Positions 1 through 8,176 of a stretch of 26,774 nucleotides of DNA are shown here, piece by piece; within the stretch, counting starts at the first letter, position 1, and every line of letters begins with the position of its first letter. The stretch spans positions 1 through 26,774 of the forward strand of contig DATKPE010000042.1 of NCBI GenBank assembly GCA_035524335.1, written 5' to 3'. The stretch is from DATKPE01 sp035524335. Lineage in GTDB: Bacteria > Bacteroidota > Ignavibacteria > UBA10030 > SZUA-254. Position numbers and translations under genes: made by a program. Under the pieces are notes generated by a model that was not told where the DNA came from, searched no databases, and was given only the letters and a program-made list of their open reading frames with translations.

Positions 1-2
1 AT

Positions 3-815
3 CCGCTGTTTTGCCGGCATATCGGGGAGTACCTGAGCAGGAACAGCATATCCGCGGTTGTCTTCGGCGTGCTGTGCCGTGTCCTCGGCGAGGCGCAGAC
101 GGACGAGGCACAAAAGAACCTGGTGGCACTCATAGAACGCCACAGGCAGGATGCGCAGAAGCTTCTCACGCTGATCAACGCGATCGTAAAAGCGCGCCAT
201 CTTGCAGATTCAACGGAAACGGCGTTGTGGCGATTGGCGGATGCCGATACCGGCACCATTCGTTCAGCGGCGGAGTCGGCGCTTTCTCTCCTGGCACACT
301 GCCTTCCGGCGGAGGAACGTTCGCGAAAACAAGGAATCGTTGAAAATCTGTTACAGCGCATGGAACACGCGGGGTCGCCGTCGCGGCTCGGCGCGCTGAT
401 CTCGCTCCTCGGAAATACCGGTGCCGAAGAAGCGATGGCGGTCGCCGTTCGATATATGAACGATCGGTCGCCGGAAATCAGGCGTTCCTCCGCCTCCGCC
501 CTCCGATGGGTGGTCAGCGCCCGGGCGGATTCCCTGCTCGCGGCGATTGTGCGCACAGACCCGGAGTCCGGGGTTCGTCTGGAGGCGGTGAACTCGCTGA
601 TATGGCGGGAGCCCGAACCGGTTGCGGTAAAGGCTGAAATTGCCGCCGCCCTCGGTGACAGCGCCCCGTCCGTCCGGATGAATGTCCTGAGAAACCTGTC
701 GAACATCGACCTCGATTTCCCCGAAGTCGTGAAGGCGATCCGGAATGTCGCCCGGAACGATCCGGACGAACATATCCGGGGAATGGCACAATCCCTTCTC
801 GGCAATCGACAATAA
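3..815 (+). CDS. HEAT-repeat protein, 5' end outside the window
   Basis: The frame is open from the first bases of the window to the TAA at 813-815, with no stop upstream of the GTG at 69, so this is the C-terminal part of a longer protein. About 270 residues are visible. They form repeated amphipathic helix pairs typical of HEAT/PBS-lyase-type repeats: Asp-Pro or Asp-Ser turns followed by Val/Ile-Arg-x2-Ala-x2-Ala-Leu, seen for example around 'SPEIRRSSASALRWV', 'SGVRLEAVNSLIW' and 'DEHIRGMAQSLLG'. Such repeats are protein-binding scaffolds and are often fused to membrane or enzymatic domains in the missing N-terminal part. No catalytic motif is visible, so the biological role cannot be assigned. 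The gene stops about 250 bases before the GH3 gene, which has its own promoter-like site. Confidence 0.75.
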   Translation, partial: PLFCRHIGEYLSRNSISAVVFGVLCRVLGEAQTDEAQKNLVALIERHRQDAQKLLTLINAIVKARHLADSTETALWRLADADTGTIRSAAESALSLLAHCLPAEERSRKQGIVENLLQRMEHAGSPSRLGALISLLGNTGAEEAMAVAVRYMNDRSPEIRRSSASALRWVVSARADSLLAAIVRTDPESGVRLEAVNSLIWREPEPVAVKAEIAAALGDSAPSVRMNVLRNLSNIDLDFPEVVKAIRNVARNDPDEHIRGMAQSLLGNRQ

Positions 816-1003
816 GATAGCGCTCCGCAGCCGTGCAGATGAGACTTTTGAAATACCGCCGCCGGCACCTGACTGTGTGACGGCGAGTGTGGGGGCGGGT
901 TACCGATGACAGATTTGCAGGAACGGTTTCCCCAGCTCCGGGTCATATTCCTCCCTTTTGTCAAAGTATATTTCTGTTCAGCGCTCTTCCCGGTTGTAAG
1001 TGC

Positions 1004-1032
1004 TTGGTTTTTCTTTCCGCATTTGGTACAAT
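1004..1032 (+). promoter_or_regulatory. Sigma70-like promoter for the GH3 gene
   Basis: TTGGTT (1004-1009) and TACAAT (1027-1032) are separated by 17 bases. The -10 matches the consensus at five of six positions and the -35 at three. Transcription would start near 1039, about 25 bases before the ATG at 1064. This would exclude the longer reading frame that opens at 887. It is a match by eye and unproven. Confidence 0.35.
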
Positions 1033-1051
1033 AGAGCGCCGACACTTGACT

Positions 1052-1056
1052 GGAGA
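1052..1056 (+). promoter_or_regulatory. Ribosome binding site that fixes the GH3 start
   Basis: GGAGA at 1052-1056 lies seven bases before the ATG at 1064. The signal peptide follows that ATG, so this site selects 1064 over the upstream in-frame start at 887. Confidence 0.6.
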
Positions 1057-1063
1057 ACGACGC

Positions 1064-3787
1064 ATGCCAACTTCCCGCGGTACTGATCAGGCACCGGTTC
1101 CATACCGTTCGTCCGCTCCCTCACTCCTCGTGGGGGGATTTCTCCTGATCCTGTCTCTGCATTGCGCCCTTTTCGCACAGACTGCCGGTCAATCCCCTGT
1201 TCCGCCCTACCTGGATCTGCGACGTCCGCTTGACGAACGGGTGGCCGACCTTGTCGGCCGGATGACGCTCGACGAAAAAGTGAAACAGATGCTCTACGAC
1301 GCACCGGCCATCGAACGCCTCGGAATTCCCGCCTACAACTGGTGGAATGAAGGACTCCATGGCGTCGCCCGCGCAGGCAGGGCCACCGTCTTCCCCCAGG
1401 CGATCGGCCTCGCCGCCGCCTGGGATGCGGACCTCCTCCTCAGGGTCGCCACCGTCATCAGCGACGAAGCCCGGGCCAAATATCACGAATCCCTCCGGAA
1501 GGGACGGCACGGAATTTACGAGGGACTCACATTCTGGTCCCCGAATATCAACCTCTTCCGCGATCCGCGATGGGGGAGGGGAATGGAAACGTACGGCGAG
1601 GATCCGTACCTCAGCGGCCGGCTCGCCGTCGCCTTCGTGAAAGGGATGCAGGGCGAGGATCCGCGCTACCTTAAAACCATCGCCACCCCGAAACACTTCG
1701 CTGTCCACAGCGGTCCGGAACCGGATCGGCATGTCTTCGACGCGGTGGTCGATGAACGGGATCTCCGGGAGACCTATCTGCCCCAGTTCCGGGCCGCGGT
1801 CGTCGAGGGCGGGGCACAATCGGTCATGTGCGCCTATAACAGGTTCCGGGGCACACCCTGCTGCGGCAGTAATCTCCTTCTGCAAAACATTCTCCGGGAG
1901 GAATGGGGATTCGACGGATATGTCGTTTCCGACTGCTGGGCCCTGATGGATTTTTATACGACCCACAAAGCGGTCGGATCCGCACCGGAAGCGGCGGCGA
2001 TGGCGCTTCGCGCGGGAGTCGACCTCAATTGCGGTGTCACGTACGACAGTCTCGGAGTTGCGGTCAGAAAAGGCCTGGTCGGCGAACCGCTCGTCGATCA
2101 GGCGGTGCGCCGCCTGTTCCGCGCCCGGTTCCGCCTCGGGATGTTCGATCCGCCCGGCGAGGTGCACTATTCCCGGATCCCCGCCGACGTTATCGACGCT
2201 CCGGAAAACCGGGAGCTGGCGCGCGAGGCCGCCCGCAGATCGATTGTGCTTCTGAAAAATAAGAATGGCGTTTTGCCGCTGAGCAAAAACCTGCACCGGA
2301 TCGCGGTTATCGGTCCCAATGCTGACGATCCGGAGATTCTGCCCGGGAATTACAACGGCATTCCGTCCGCTGCGGTCACGCCGCTCGAAGGGATCAGACG
2401 CGCCGTCGGGCCCGGGACGGAAGTGATCTATGCCCGCGGCTGTGATGTCGCGGAGAACGTTCCTTCCCTCGTTGTGGTGCCGGCGGAAGCGCTTGCCGCG
2501 GGGCAAAGCGATGACCGGCGCTCCGGATTGACCGGTGAGTATTTTGCGAACAACCGGCTCTCCGGGTCGGCTGTCCTCAGCCGGATCGATACTGCCGTTG
2601 ATTTCACCTGGTGGGACGGTCCGGCGTCGCCGGGACTCCCCGACAGCTTCAGCGTCCGGTGGACCGGGTCGGTGGTTCCGCCGGTTTCCGGAACCTATGA
2701 CGTCGGTCTGAGCGTCCTCGGGGCGGCGCGCCTGTACCTGGATGATTCCCTCCTGCTGGAAGCGGATGGAAGTCACGAGGTAGCGACCCGGTGGAAACAG
2801 GTCCGCTGTACGGCGGGAGAACTCCGCCGCATAAGGCTCGAATACCTGCATCGGAGGCCCGATGCGATCGTCCGACTTCTCTGGTCGGCGCCCGATCCGG
2901 ATCTGAAACGACGCGCGCTGGATGCGGTGAAGGAGGCCGACGTCATCGTCATGTGCATGGGGCTTTCGCCCCGGCTCGAGGGGGAGGAGATGAATGTGCA
3001 TGTGCCCGGGTTCTCCGGCGGCGACAGGGTCTCCATCGGCCTTCCCGCTCCGCAGGAGGATCTCATCCGCGAGGTTGCCGCCTCCGGGAAGCCGCTTGTG
3101 CTGGTGCTTCTCAACGGGAGCGCGCTCGGCATTGCGTGGGAGGCGGAGCATCTCGAGGGGATTCTCGAGGCGTGGTACCCCGGCGAGGCGGGCGGTGATG
3201 CGATCGCCGATGTCCTGTTCGGCGACTGCAGTCCATCCGGCAGGCTTCCCGTGACATTCTATGCGTCCGCCGATGATCTTCCGCCGTTCACCGACTATGC
3301 CATGAAGGGGAGGACTTACCGGTATTTCCGCGGCACACCGGTCTACCCGTTCGGGTTCGGATTAAGTTATACGAAATTCCGGTACAGCAATCTGCACAGG
3401 CCCGCCGCGCCCGTCAGGGCGTCGGATACCGTGCACATCTCGGCGGATGTCGAGAATGTCGGAGCGGTGGCGGGTGAGGAATCGATCCAGCTTTATGTGA
3501 AGCGGCGCGCCGGCGGTGACTGGTCGCCGCTCCGTTCACTCGCCGGATTCCGGCATATCATTCTGAAGCCCGGAGAGAAGAAAAAGGTCGAATTCGCGCT
3601 GGAACCCCGGCAACTTTCCTTCCTTGACGATCAGAACCGGCGGGTGGTGGAAGGGGGAGAAATCCAGGTGAGCGTAGGAGGTATCCAGCCCGACGACGTC
3701 TCGGTCCGGCTGGCCAGAGGGTGGGACAGCATTGTTCAGGGGAGGTTTTTCATCGGCGGTTCTGCGTATTACATCGATGAGAAATAA
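1064..3787 (+). CDS. Secreted GH3 beta-glycosidase (beta-glucosidase/beta-xylosidase type) with PA14 insert
   Basis: This 907-residue enzyme is expected to release terminal beta-linked glucose or xylose from oligosaccharides outside the cytoplasm. A hydrophobic signal segment spans residues 20-38. The GH3 N-terminal barrel has YNWWNEGLHG (91-100), DPRWGRGMETYGEDP (167-181), Lys210-His211, and the nucleophile Asp290 in GYVVSDCW. The WWNEGLHG block and the MCAYNR segment resemble GH3 beta-xylosidases more than plain beta-glucosidases. A PA14 domain (about 488-610), a possible carbohydrate-binding module, is inserted into the second GH3 domain, as in some known family members. Glutamates 639-642 (LEGEEMN) probably include the acid/base. 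A fibronectin-III-like domain closes the protein after residue 780. The start at 1064 is chosen for its ribosome site and signal peptide. The gene appears monocistronic, with its own promoter-like site and a terminator at the stop codon. Exact substrate is unknown. Confidence 0.93.
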   Translation: MPTSRGTDQAPVPYRSSAPSLLVGGFLLILSLHCALFAQTAGQSPVPPYLDLRRPLDERVADLVGRMTLDEKVKQMLYDAPAIERLGIPAYNWWNEGLHGVARAGRATVFPQAIGLAAAWDADLLLRVATVISDEARAKYHESLRKGRHGIYEGLTFWSPNINLFRDPRWGRGMETYGEDPYLSGRLAVAFVKGMQGEDPRYLKTIATPKHFAVHSGPEPDRHVFDAVVDERDLRETYLPQFRAAVVEGGAQSVMCAYNRFRGTPCCGSNLLLQNILREEWGFDGYVVSDCWALMDFYTTHKAVGSAPEAAAMALRAGVDLNCGVTYDSLGVAVRKGLVGEPLVDQAVRRLFRARFRLGMFDPPGEVHYSRIPADVIDAPENRELAREAARRSIVLLKNKNGVLPLSKNLHRIAVIGPNADDPEILPGNYNGIPSAAVTPLEGIRRAVGPGTEVIYARGCDVAENVPSLVVVPAEALAAGQSDDRRSGLTGEYFANNRLSGSAVLSRIDTAVDFTWWDGPASPGLPDSFSVRWTGSVVPPVSGTYDVGLSVLGAARLYLDDSLLLEADGSHEVATRWKQVRCTAGELRRIRLEYLHRRPDAIVRLLWSAPDPDLKRRALDAVKEADVIVMCMGLSPRLEGEEMNVHVPGFSGGDRVSIGLPAPQEDLIREVAASGKPLVLVLLNGSALGIAWEAEHLEGILEAWYPGEAGGDAIADVLFGDCSPSGRLPVTFYASADDLPPFTDYAMKGRTYRYFRGTPVYPFGFGLSYTKFRYSNLHRPAAPVRASDTVHISADVENVGAVAGEESIQLYVKRRAGGDWSPLRSLAGFRHIILKPGEKKKVEFALEPRQLSFLDDQNRRVVEGGEIQVSVGGIQPDDVSVRLARGWDSIVQGRFFIGGSAYYIDEK

Positions 3788-3818
3788 CGGATCCCGATGA
3801 CCGTGCGGATCCGTTTTT
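3786..3818 (+). terminator. Intrinsic terminator of the GH3 gene
   Basis: AACGGATCC (3786-3794) pairs perfectly with GGATCCGTT (3807-3815) across a 12-base loop, and the run of T continues to 3818. The stem begins inside the TAA stop codon. Confidence 0.75.
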
Positions 3819-3871
3819 GAAGCGGGAGATGAGGGAACGACGCGCCGGTCGTATCGTTTCCCCGGCCGGTG

Positions 3872-4354
3872 TTACCGGGCACCGGCGGGAAGGAGTGTGA
3901 CTGTCAGCTCGGACGACATCAGGATTCCGTTTTCGTCCGGCCAGTCGACCACAATTCTGATGCTCCCGGGCTTTTTCCCGTCGGCCAGATTGCCGGTGAC
4001 GACGATCGATCTCACCTCGTTCTTCTGCCACGGGGTGAGATCTCCGGCCGAACCGGCGGCGTCCGGAACGGGGTGGACCCGGCCGATGCGGGGGCCGTTC
4101 ATTTCATACGCCGGAAGCGTCGACGCGATTTCGTATCCTGCCCTCCTGACGTTCTCGCCGGTGACGAGTCTGATTTTGTAATTTTCCGGCGGGGAGAGGT
4201 TTTTGGCGTATATCGTGCAGGTAAACCGGCCGTCGCTTCCGCAGACGACTTTTTTCGGGCTGTCGGCGGTGAAAATGATGACGGCAGAGGCGCGTGTGAT
4301 GCACAGTGCCGCAAGGAGCACGCCCGAGAGCATGCTTACCGGAAGTTTCCTCAT
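3872..4354 (-). CDS. Small exported protein of unknown function
   Basis: The frame could open further upstream at 4411, but the ATG at 4354 has a strong AGGAGG site five bases away (complement of 4360-4365). It also begins a clean signal peptide: MRKLPVSMLSGVLLAALCITRASA. That gives 160 residues, about 136 after cleavage. The mature part is rich in beta-strand-like segments (FTCTIYAKNL, EVRSIVVTGNL, SIRIVVDWPD, SELTVTLLP), suggesting an immunoglobulin-like beta sandwich. This fold guess is inference only. It contains only one cysteine in the predicted mature part, and no lipobox is seen. I do not recognise the family. It lies convergent to the GH3 gene, alone on its strand, and nothing nearby reveals its role. 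Confidence 0.6.
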   Translation of the reverse strand: MRKLPVSMLSGVLLAALCITRASAVIIFTADSPKKVVCGSDGRFTCTIYAKNLSPPENYKIRLVTGENVRRAGYEIASTLPAYEMNGPRIGRVHPVPDAAGSAGDLTPWQKNEVRSIVVTGNLADGKKPGSIRIVVDWPDENGILMSSELTVTLLPAGAR

Positions 4355-4525
4355 CGATCCCTCCTGAACGTCGGGGTACGCCGGATGTTGACGCGCCGGT
4401 TGCCCGGGCACATCCTGGCAGGAACGAACCTCCCGTGATGCCGTAATGTACTCAGGGCCGGCGCCATTATCAAGGCGCTTTCATCCGGATCCCGGAAAAT
4501 GCGTTCAGCAACGCGCGGGGAGGGC

Positions 4526-4560
4526 AAAAAAAATCGGTTGAAGGAAGTTCAACCGATTTT
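4526..4560 (-). terminator. Intrinsic terminator of the ATP-grasp/methyltransferase unit
   Basis: AAAATCGGTTGAA (4530-4542) pairs perfectly with TTCAACCGATTTT (4548-4560) across a five-base loop. Read on the minus strand, the stem is followed by eight T (complement of A 4526-4533), a classical terminator about 60 bases after the methyltransferase stop codon. On the plus strand only four T follow. Confidence 0.85.
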
Positions 4561-4618
4561 CGTCGTTCCGCAGGACGATACCTGTCCGGCCGTCATACCC
4601 GCGGAAAAGCGGGCTGTT

Positions 4619-5476
4619 TCAGTTCGTTCGCCGGAAGACCGCCGTGTAGACCCATCCGGAGTAGGAGAGATAGGGGATGTGGATTTTCCGGAACAGGCTT
4701 TCGCAGAACAGCTCCAGGCGGTCGACCATACTACCGGGGATCCCGATCTTCCGCAGGAGCCGGAACTCGAAGCCGTAAGTCATCGAATCAACCTTCACGA
4801 ACTTCCCGTCCTGCACCAGTTTTTCGTATTTCCAGAGGTTGTACGATTTGAAGTGAAATTTCCGCGCCTTGAGGACGTAATCGCTCTGCATGGCGTAAGG
4901 CGGATTTTCGACGTCGGGCACCGGGATCGATTTCGGGAAGAACCAGCCCTTGATCTTACGACGGAGGAGATAGTCGAGATCGCTCAGCGGATACATGTTC
5001 GTGAGATTCAGGAGGAGATAGCCGCCCGGTTTCACGACCCGTTTGAGTTCCGCCAGCGCCTTTTCGTCCCGTAAAAGGTAACCGAGCACGCCGATGCAGA
5101 TCACCAGGTCGAACATGTTGTCCTTGAAGGGGAGATGCTCCACTTCCCCGGGGCCGAGATGGAGACGGCCGGCGTCGAGCTCGGTTTTCATCCGTTTCTC
5201 GCACGCATCGACCATCTCGCGGGAGAGGTCGACGCCGCTGCATTCAAACCCCATCTTGAGAAGTTCTTCGATGTAGACGCCCGAACCGAACCCCACATCG
5301 AGCGCGTGGCCGATCTTAAGATCGGGGATTTTCCGGATCATCTCGAAGGCATAGGCCTTTCTGCGGATGATGACCCGGCCGAAGTAGGAATTGTCGGCGT
5401 CATAGACGGTGCCGCGCCATTCCTTGCTTTCGTCGAAGAATGTGGTGACCTTGTTTTTTTGTTCGTGAACGTCCAT
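4619..5476 (-). CDS. Class I SAM-dependent methyltransferase
   Basis: This 285-residue protein should transfer a methyl group from S-adenosylmethionine to an unknown acceptor. The Rossmann fold shows motif I ALDVGFGSG (58-66), the acidic ribose-binding Asp83 in SGVDLS, and a VVKPGGYLLLNL strand after the fourth helix, as in the UbiE/methyltransferase-11 group. The last ~100 residues (after DYLLRRKIKGWFF) are basic and aromatic and probably form the acceptor-binding part. The reading frame runs open far upstream to 6196 only because it lies antiphase to the ATP-grasp gene. The start at 5476 (MDVHEQ) sits 44 bases after the ATP-grasp stop and gives a normal family length. No clear Shine-Dalgarno is seen. 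It forms a two-gene unit with the ATP-grasp gene, so it probably methylates that enzyme's product or a related molecule. Confidence 0.85.
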   Translation of the reverse strand: MDVHEQKNKVTTFFDESKEWRGTVYDADNSYFGRVIIRRKAYAFEMIRKIPDLKIGHALDVGFGSGVYIEELLKMGFECSGVDLSREMVDACEKRMKTELDAGRLHLGPGEVEHLPFKDNMFDLVICIGVLGYLLRDEKALAELKRVVKPGGYLLLNLTNMYPLSDLDYLLRRKIKGWFFPKSIPVPDVENPPYAMQSDYVLKARKFHFKSYNLWKYEKLVQDGKFVKVDSMTYGFEFRLLRKIGIPGSMVDRLELFCESLFRKIHIPYLSYSGWVYTAVFRRTN

Positions 5477-5520
5477 GCAGTCTGTCCGTGATGATGTGAT
5501 GATGGCGGCGTGCCGCCTGT

Positions 5521-6729
5521 TTATTCCTGCGGGGCTGCGCCGGAGACGATTTTCCGGCGGAACCGCCGCCGCATGATGTACCACGTTTCCATGAGGGCAG
5601 GCTTCGGATCCTGCAGGGACCAGAGATGATGAACGGTCGGGCCCCGCAGGGAGGAGAGCCAGGCGCCGAGCGTCATCTCGCCCGCGCGGCGGTAGGCGAG
5701 AAAGGCCTTCACATCCTTGGAGATGTCGAGCCACTTCACGCCGGTTTCGTACCGGTCGGGGAGCGGGCACTTCTGCCCGATCATGTCGTAGTAGGCGATG
5801 CCGGTGATGTTCCGTCCCGCCGCCGTGGAGAGATGGCACCACGTGCTGTTCCGGGCGTGGATCTCGAGCACCTTCAGCGCCTTCGTGTCCGGATCCTGCT
5901 TGAACTGGATGTTGAGATGGCCGGTGATGTTGAGCTTGCGCGCGATATCGACGGCCAGATCGCGGATGCCGGGATCGTCGACGGTCACGGCAAGGGTGGC
6001 GACCCCCGCATGGATCGGAAAGATCCTGAGCTTGTGCCCGATGAAGTAGGCGAGCATCTCCTGCTTGCGGTTGAAGTACATGTTGATGCTGTAGAGATGT
6101 GCGTCGTTGCCCGCCACGTACTCCTGAACGATGATGTCGTTGTTGATCTGGACCACTTTCTTGTACCAGTGGATCAGCTCGTCCTTCGAATCGCACCGGA
6201 TGGCTTTCTGATAGGGGCCCACGATCTCATGGAATTTGGGATGCCACCAGTCGTGCTTGTTCGCCGGCTTGATGACGCAGGGGAAGGGGATCTTGTCGAT
6301 GATCTTCTGGAGCTCTTCGAGCGACGAGGGGGTGAACATGACCGGGGCGGGGATGTTCCGCTCCCGGGCGAGCGTGGCGAACTCGCGCTTGTCGAGGACC
6401 GCCTTCACCATCGAATGCTCGGGAAGATTGTAGTAATAGTACTTGCCGAGCTCCTCGCGGTGCTCGGAAAAATTCATGACGGCCCGGTCGTCGTCGCTGA
6501 AAAAAACGATCTTTTCCCCGTGCGCCTTGCCGAACTCGATCAGATCGCGCGCAAAACCCTCGGAACTCGTGCGGGCGACGTGAACGGGGCGTCTGCAGTA
6601 CCGGGAATGGAATCCGATGTTCTCCTCGTAATGTGAACAGACAAACAGCGGGATACCCGCCTGGCCGACACTGCGCACCAGATCAATGTCGCCCACGACG
6701 AGGGCATAAGGCATGGTGGATTTGCTCAC
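5521..6729 (-). CDS. ATP-grasp carboxylate-amine ligase-like protein
   Basis: This 402-residue cytoplasmic enzyme is predicted to activate a carboxylate as an acyl phosphate with ATP and join it to an amine or thiol. Visible ATP-grasp features are a preATP-grasp segment starting YALVVGDIDLVRSV (8-21), the ATP-binding Lys154 in FPCVIKPANK, the adenine-hinge region IIVQEYVAG (199-207), and the metal-binding pair Glu289/Asn294 in VLEIHARNS. The overall pattern resembles D-aspartate-ligase or PylC-like uncharacterised ATP-grasp proteins; the substrates cannot be named. The frame opens with GTG at 6729, with a weak GAGAG upstream. An ATG at 6714 five codons later is an alternative without a ribosome site. 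It is the first gene of a unit with the methyltransferase. Nothing in the long region upstream identifies its regulator. Confidence 0.85.
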   Translation of the reverse strand: MSKSTMPYALVVGDIDLVRSVGQAGIPLFVCSHYEENIGFHSRYCRRPVHVARTSSEGFARDLIEFGKAHGEKIVFFSDDDRAVMNFSEHREELGKYYYYNLPEHSMVKAVLDKREFATLARERNIPAPVMFTPSSLEELQKIIDKIPFPCVIKPANKHDWWHPKFHEIVGPYQKAIRCDSKDELIHWYKKVVQINNDIIVQEYVAGNDAHLYSINMYFNRKQEMLAYFIGHKLRIFPIHAGVATLAVTVDDPGIRDLAVDIARKLNITGHLNIQFKQDPDTKALKVLEIHARNSTWCHLSTAAGRNITGIAYYDMIGQKCPLPDRYETGVKWLDISKDVKAFLAYRRAGEMTLGAWLSSLRGPTVHHLWSLQDPKPALMETWYIMRRRFRRKIVSGAAPQE

Positions 6730-7232
6730 GTTGTGCTCTCGGTTGGTTGAGAATTCCCCTCTTGGACTCCGGGGTTTATAATAAACAACTTTTTATCGCC
6801 GGTATGTGATCTGGGTCTCATGCGGGATGGAATGTCCCTGATTCGGTGAATCGGTTCTGTGGTGAATGTCCAGCGGAATGTGTTCCTGTCCGTACAATTC
6901 CCGCCGGAGGAGGATCTGTTGCGGAAATCAACGAAACGAGCGGCATACCCGGCATTCCTTCTCTGATCTTTTTTCATCCGCACGAAACAGGGCCCGGATA
7001 GGAGATTCCCGTCCCTCCCATCCCCCGTACATGCCCGACGCGTAAAATCGTGCCGTTTGAATGAAGAAGATCAGGAGCGGGTGATGGGGCCCGCTGAACA
7101 CCGGAATCAAAAATAGGGAATTAATTCAAGAAAACCAAGCACGATACCCGGTTCTCTCTCCCGCCGGTTTCGCATATCGTTTCCGGGCCCTGGAAACAAT
7201 CGCAAACCTGTATCCACTCCGAAACGTCACTG

Positions 7233-7430
7233 TCATGGAGCCCGCGACCGACCTTTCCGGCGGACGCTCTCCAGCCATTTCATCACCTCCGGCGGGGTAT
7301 CGTATTCAATCCCCCCGGCCTGTATCCTTTTCAGATCTGCATATACGTGCAGAACTGTTCTTTCAGACATGAGAAGACCCGGAATGAGAATATCATTTTT
7401 GGATGAATAACGATGAAAATGGTGCGGCAT
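7233..7430 (-). CDS. Doubtful small protein of 65 residues
   Basis: An ATG at 7430 opens a 65-codon frame, and an inner ATG at codon 21 (MSERTVLHVYADLKR) would give 45 residues. The inner part has a plausible amphipathic pattern (HVYADLKRIQAG, PEVMKWLESVRRKG) and a basic C-terminus. There is no strong ribosome site, recognisable family or neighbour on the same strand, so it may be spurious or a gene remnant. Confidence 0.2.
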   Translation of the reverse strand: MPHHFHRYSSKNDILIPGLLMSERTVLHVYADLKRIQAGGIEYDTPPEVMKWLESVRRKGRSRAP

Positions 7431-7550
7431 TTGACGGGACGGATGGCATATATATTGTTTTATTCAGAAGAGGTTGGAGGAAGTTCAGGAAAGGGCCGGT
7501 ATGTGCAAAGGCGGTCGACCGGCCGTGCAGTGAGACGCGGTGACGTGCAG

Positions 7551-7555
7551 AGAGG
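7551..7555 (+). promoter_or_regulatory. Ribosome binding site that decides the response-regulator start
   Basis: AGAGG at 7551-7555 touches the ATG at 7556 and so cannot serve it. It lies six bases before the second in-frame ATG at 7562, which is therefore the better start. Confidence 0.5.
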
Positions 7556-7561
7556 ATGGAG

Positions 7562-7975
7562 ATGCTGAATATTCTGATCGTGGACGACGAACCGGATTTC
7601 AGGAACCTGCTGTTCGATTATATCACTGAGAATTCTGAAAACAACGTCGTGTGCGCGGAAAGCGGCGCGCAGGGTATCGAAATCCTGAAGGAACACGTCA
7701 GAAACCGCAGGCCTATCCATTTCATCATCTCCGACGTTTTCATGCCCGGCATGAACGGATACGGATTTTACGAACATGTCCGCGGCATCCCCGAATATAA
7801 GTACACGCCGTTTCTCTATCTCTCCGCCTACGATGATACGACCGTCCGGGGAGCCATCCATGAACCGTATATCGAAGGTTTCCTGAAGAAATCCGATACG
7901 AGGGAAAAGCTTCTTGCGTGGATTGAATTCCTTTCGACCCCCCTCACCAAACGGGCACAGCTCGTCCGCCCCTGA
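7562..7975 (+). CDS. Single-domain response regulator (receiver)
   Basis: This 137-residue protein is a CheY-like receiver with no output domain. The start at 7562 (MLNILIVDDE) is preferred over 7556 because of ribosome-site spacing. Family residues are all present: acidic pocket Asp8-Asp9, phosphoacceptor Asp58 in FIISDVFMPGMNG, Ser88 in FLYLSA, and Lys109 in GFLKKSD. The C-terminal LTKRAQLVRP tail is too short for a DNA-binding domain. It would receive a phosphate from a histidine kinase and act by protein contact. No histidine kinase is encoded in the window, so its partner lies elsewhere. The gene stands alone, divergent from the ATP-grasp gene and about 200 bases before the GH38-like gene. 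Confidence 0.9.
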   Translation: MLNILIVDDEPDFRNLLFDYITENSENNVVCAESGAQGIEILKEHVRNRRPIHFIISDVFMPGMNGYGFYEHVRGIPEYKYTPFLYLSAYDDTTVRGAIHEPYIEGFLKKSDTREKLLAWIEFLSTPLTKRAQLVRP

Positions 7976-7986
7976 TCACGCCACAG

Positions 7987-8025
7987 CCTGCGTCCGGTCC
8001 GCAGGGCGCGATCCCATTCCGCGCC
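7987..8025 (+). terminator. Two tandem hairpins after the response regulator, no T run
   Basis: CCTGCG (7987-7992) pairs with CGCAGG (8000-8005), and GGCGCG (8005-8010) pairs with CGCGCC (8020-8025). They share one base, so only one may form at a time or they stack. No T tract follows, so an intrinsic terminator is not proven. They could be an RNA-end stabiliser. Confidence 0.3.
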
Positions 8026-8160
8026 GTCGACTCCATCCTCGCTTTCGCAATCGGCATCCCGACTGGAGCGCCGCCGGTCTATTCAAATGAGTATTTCCCT
8101 CTCCGGCTTGCTTTCGTCCCCGAAATTGTCAACATTTCCCCGATCGAACGAACTATCCGC

Positions 8161-8168
8161 GGAGAGGG
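8161..8168 (+). promoter_or_regulatory. Ribosome binding site that fixes the GH38-like start
   Basis: GGAGAGGG at 8161-8168 lies eight bases before the ATG at 8177, which begins the signal peptide. The frame also opens at 8087, but that start has no such site and would bury the signal peptide. Confidence 0.6.
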
Positions 8169-8176
8169 TCGTCTCT

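Larger units (their letters stand above)
6730..7561. other. Long intergenic region, mostly featureless
   Basis: About 830 bases separate the divergent ATP-grasp and response-regulator genes. The base composition is somewhat less GC-rich than the flanks. Apart from one doubtful small frame at 7233-7430 (-), I see no gene, tRNA or strong hairpin. An AT-rich patch at 7446-7462 follows a TTTGACG at 7430-7436 and could belong to a promoter for the response regulator, but the spacing does not fit the sigma70 rule. Confidence 0.5.

Noticed and set aside
887..1063. Longer start of the GH3 gene at 887
   Set aside because: It has no ribosome site, would place 59 residues before the signal peptide, and lies upstream of the likely promoter.
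1121..3151. A 676-codon minus-strand frame opposite the GH3 gene
   Set aside because: Shadow of the GH3 coding strand; no recognisable domain.
4619..6196. A 525-codon minus-strand frame suggesting a fusion upstream of the methyltransferase
   Set aside because: The extra ~240 codons lie antiphase to the ATP-grasp gene, have arginine/histidine-rich composition and no family match; they are a high-GC shadow.
7430..7459. Sigma70 promoter TTGACG plus TATATT before the response regulator
   Set aside because: The boxes are only 14 bases apart, too short for the rule; a Bacteroidota-type promoter also fits poorly.
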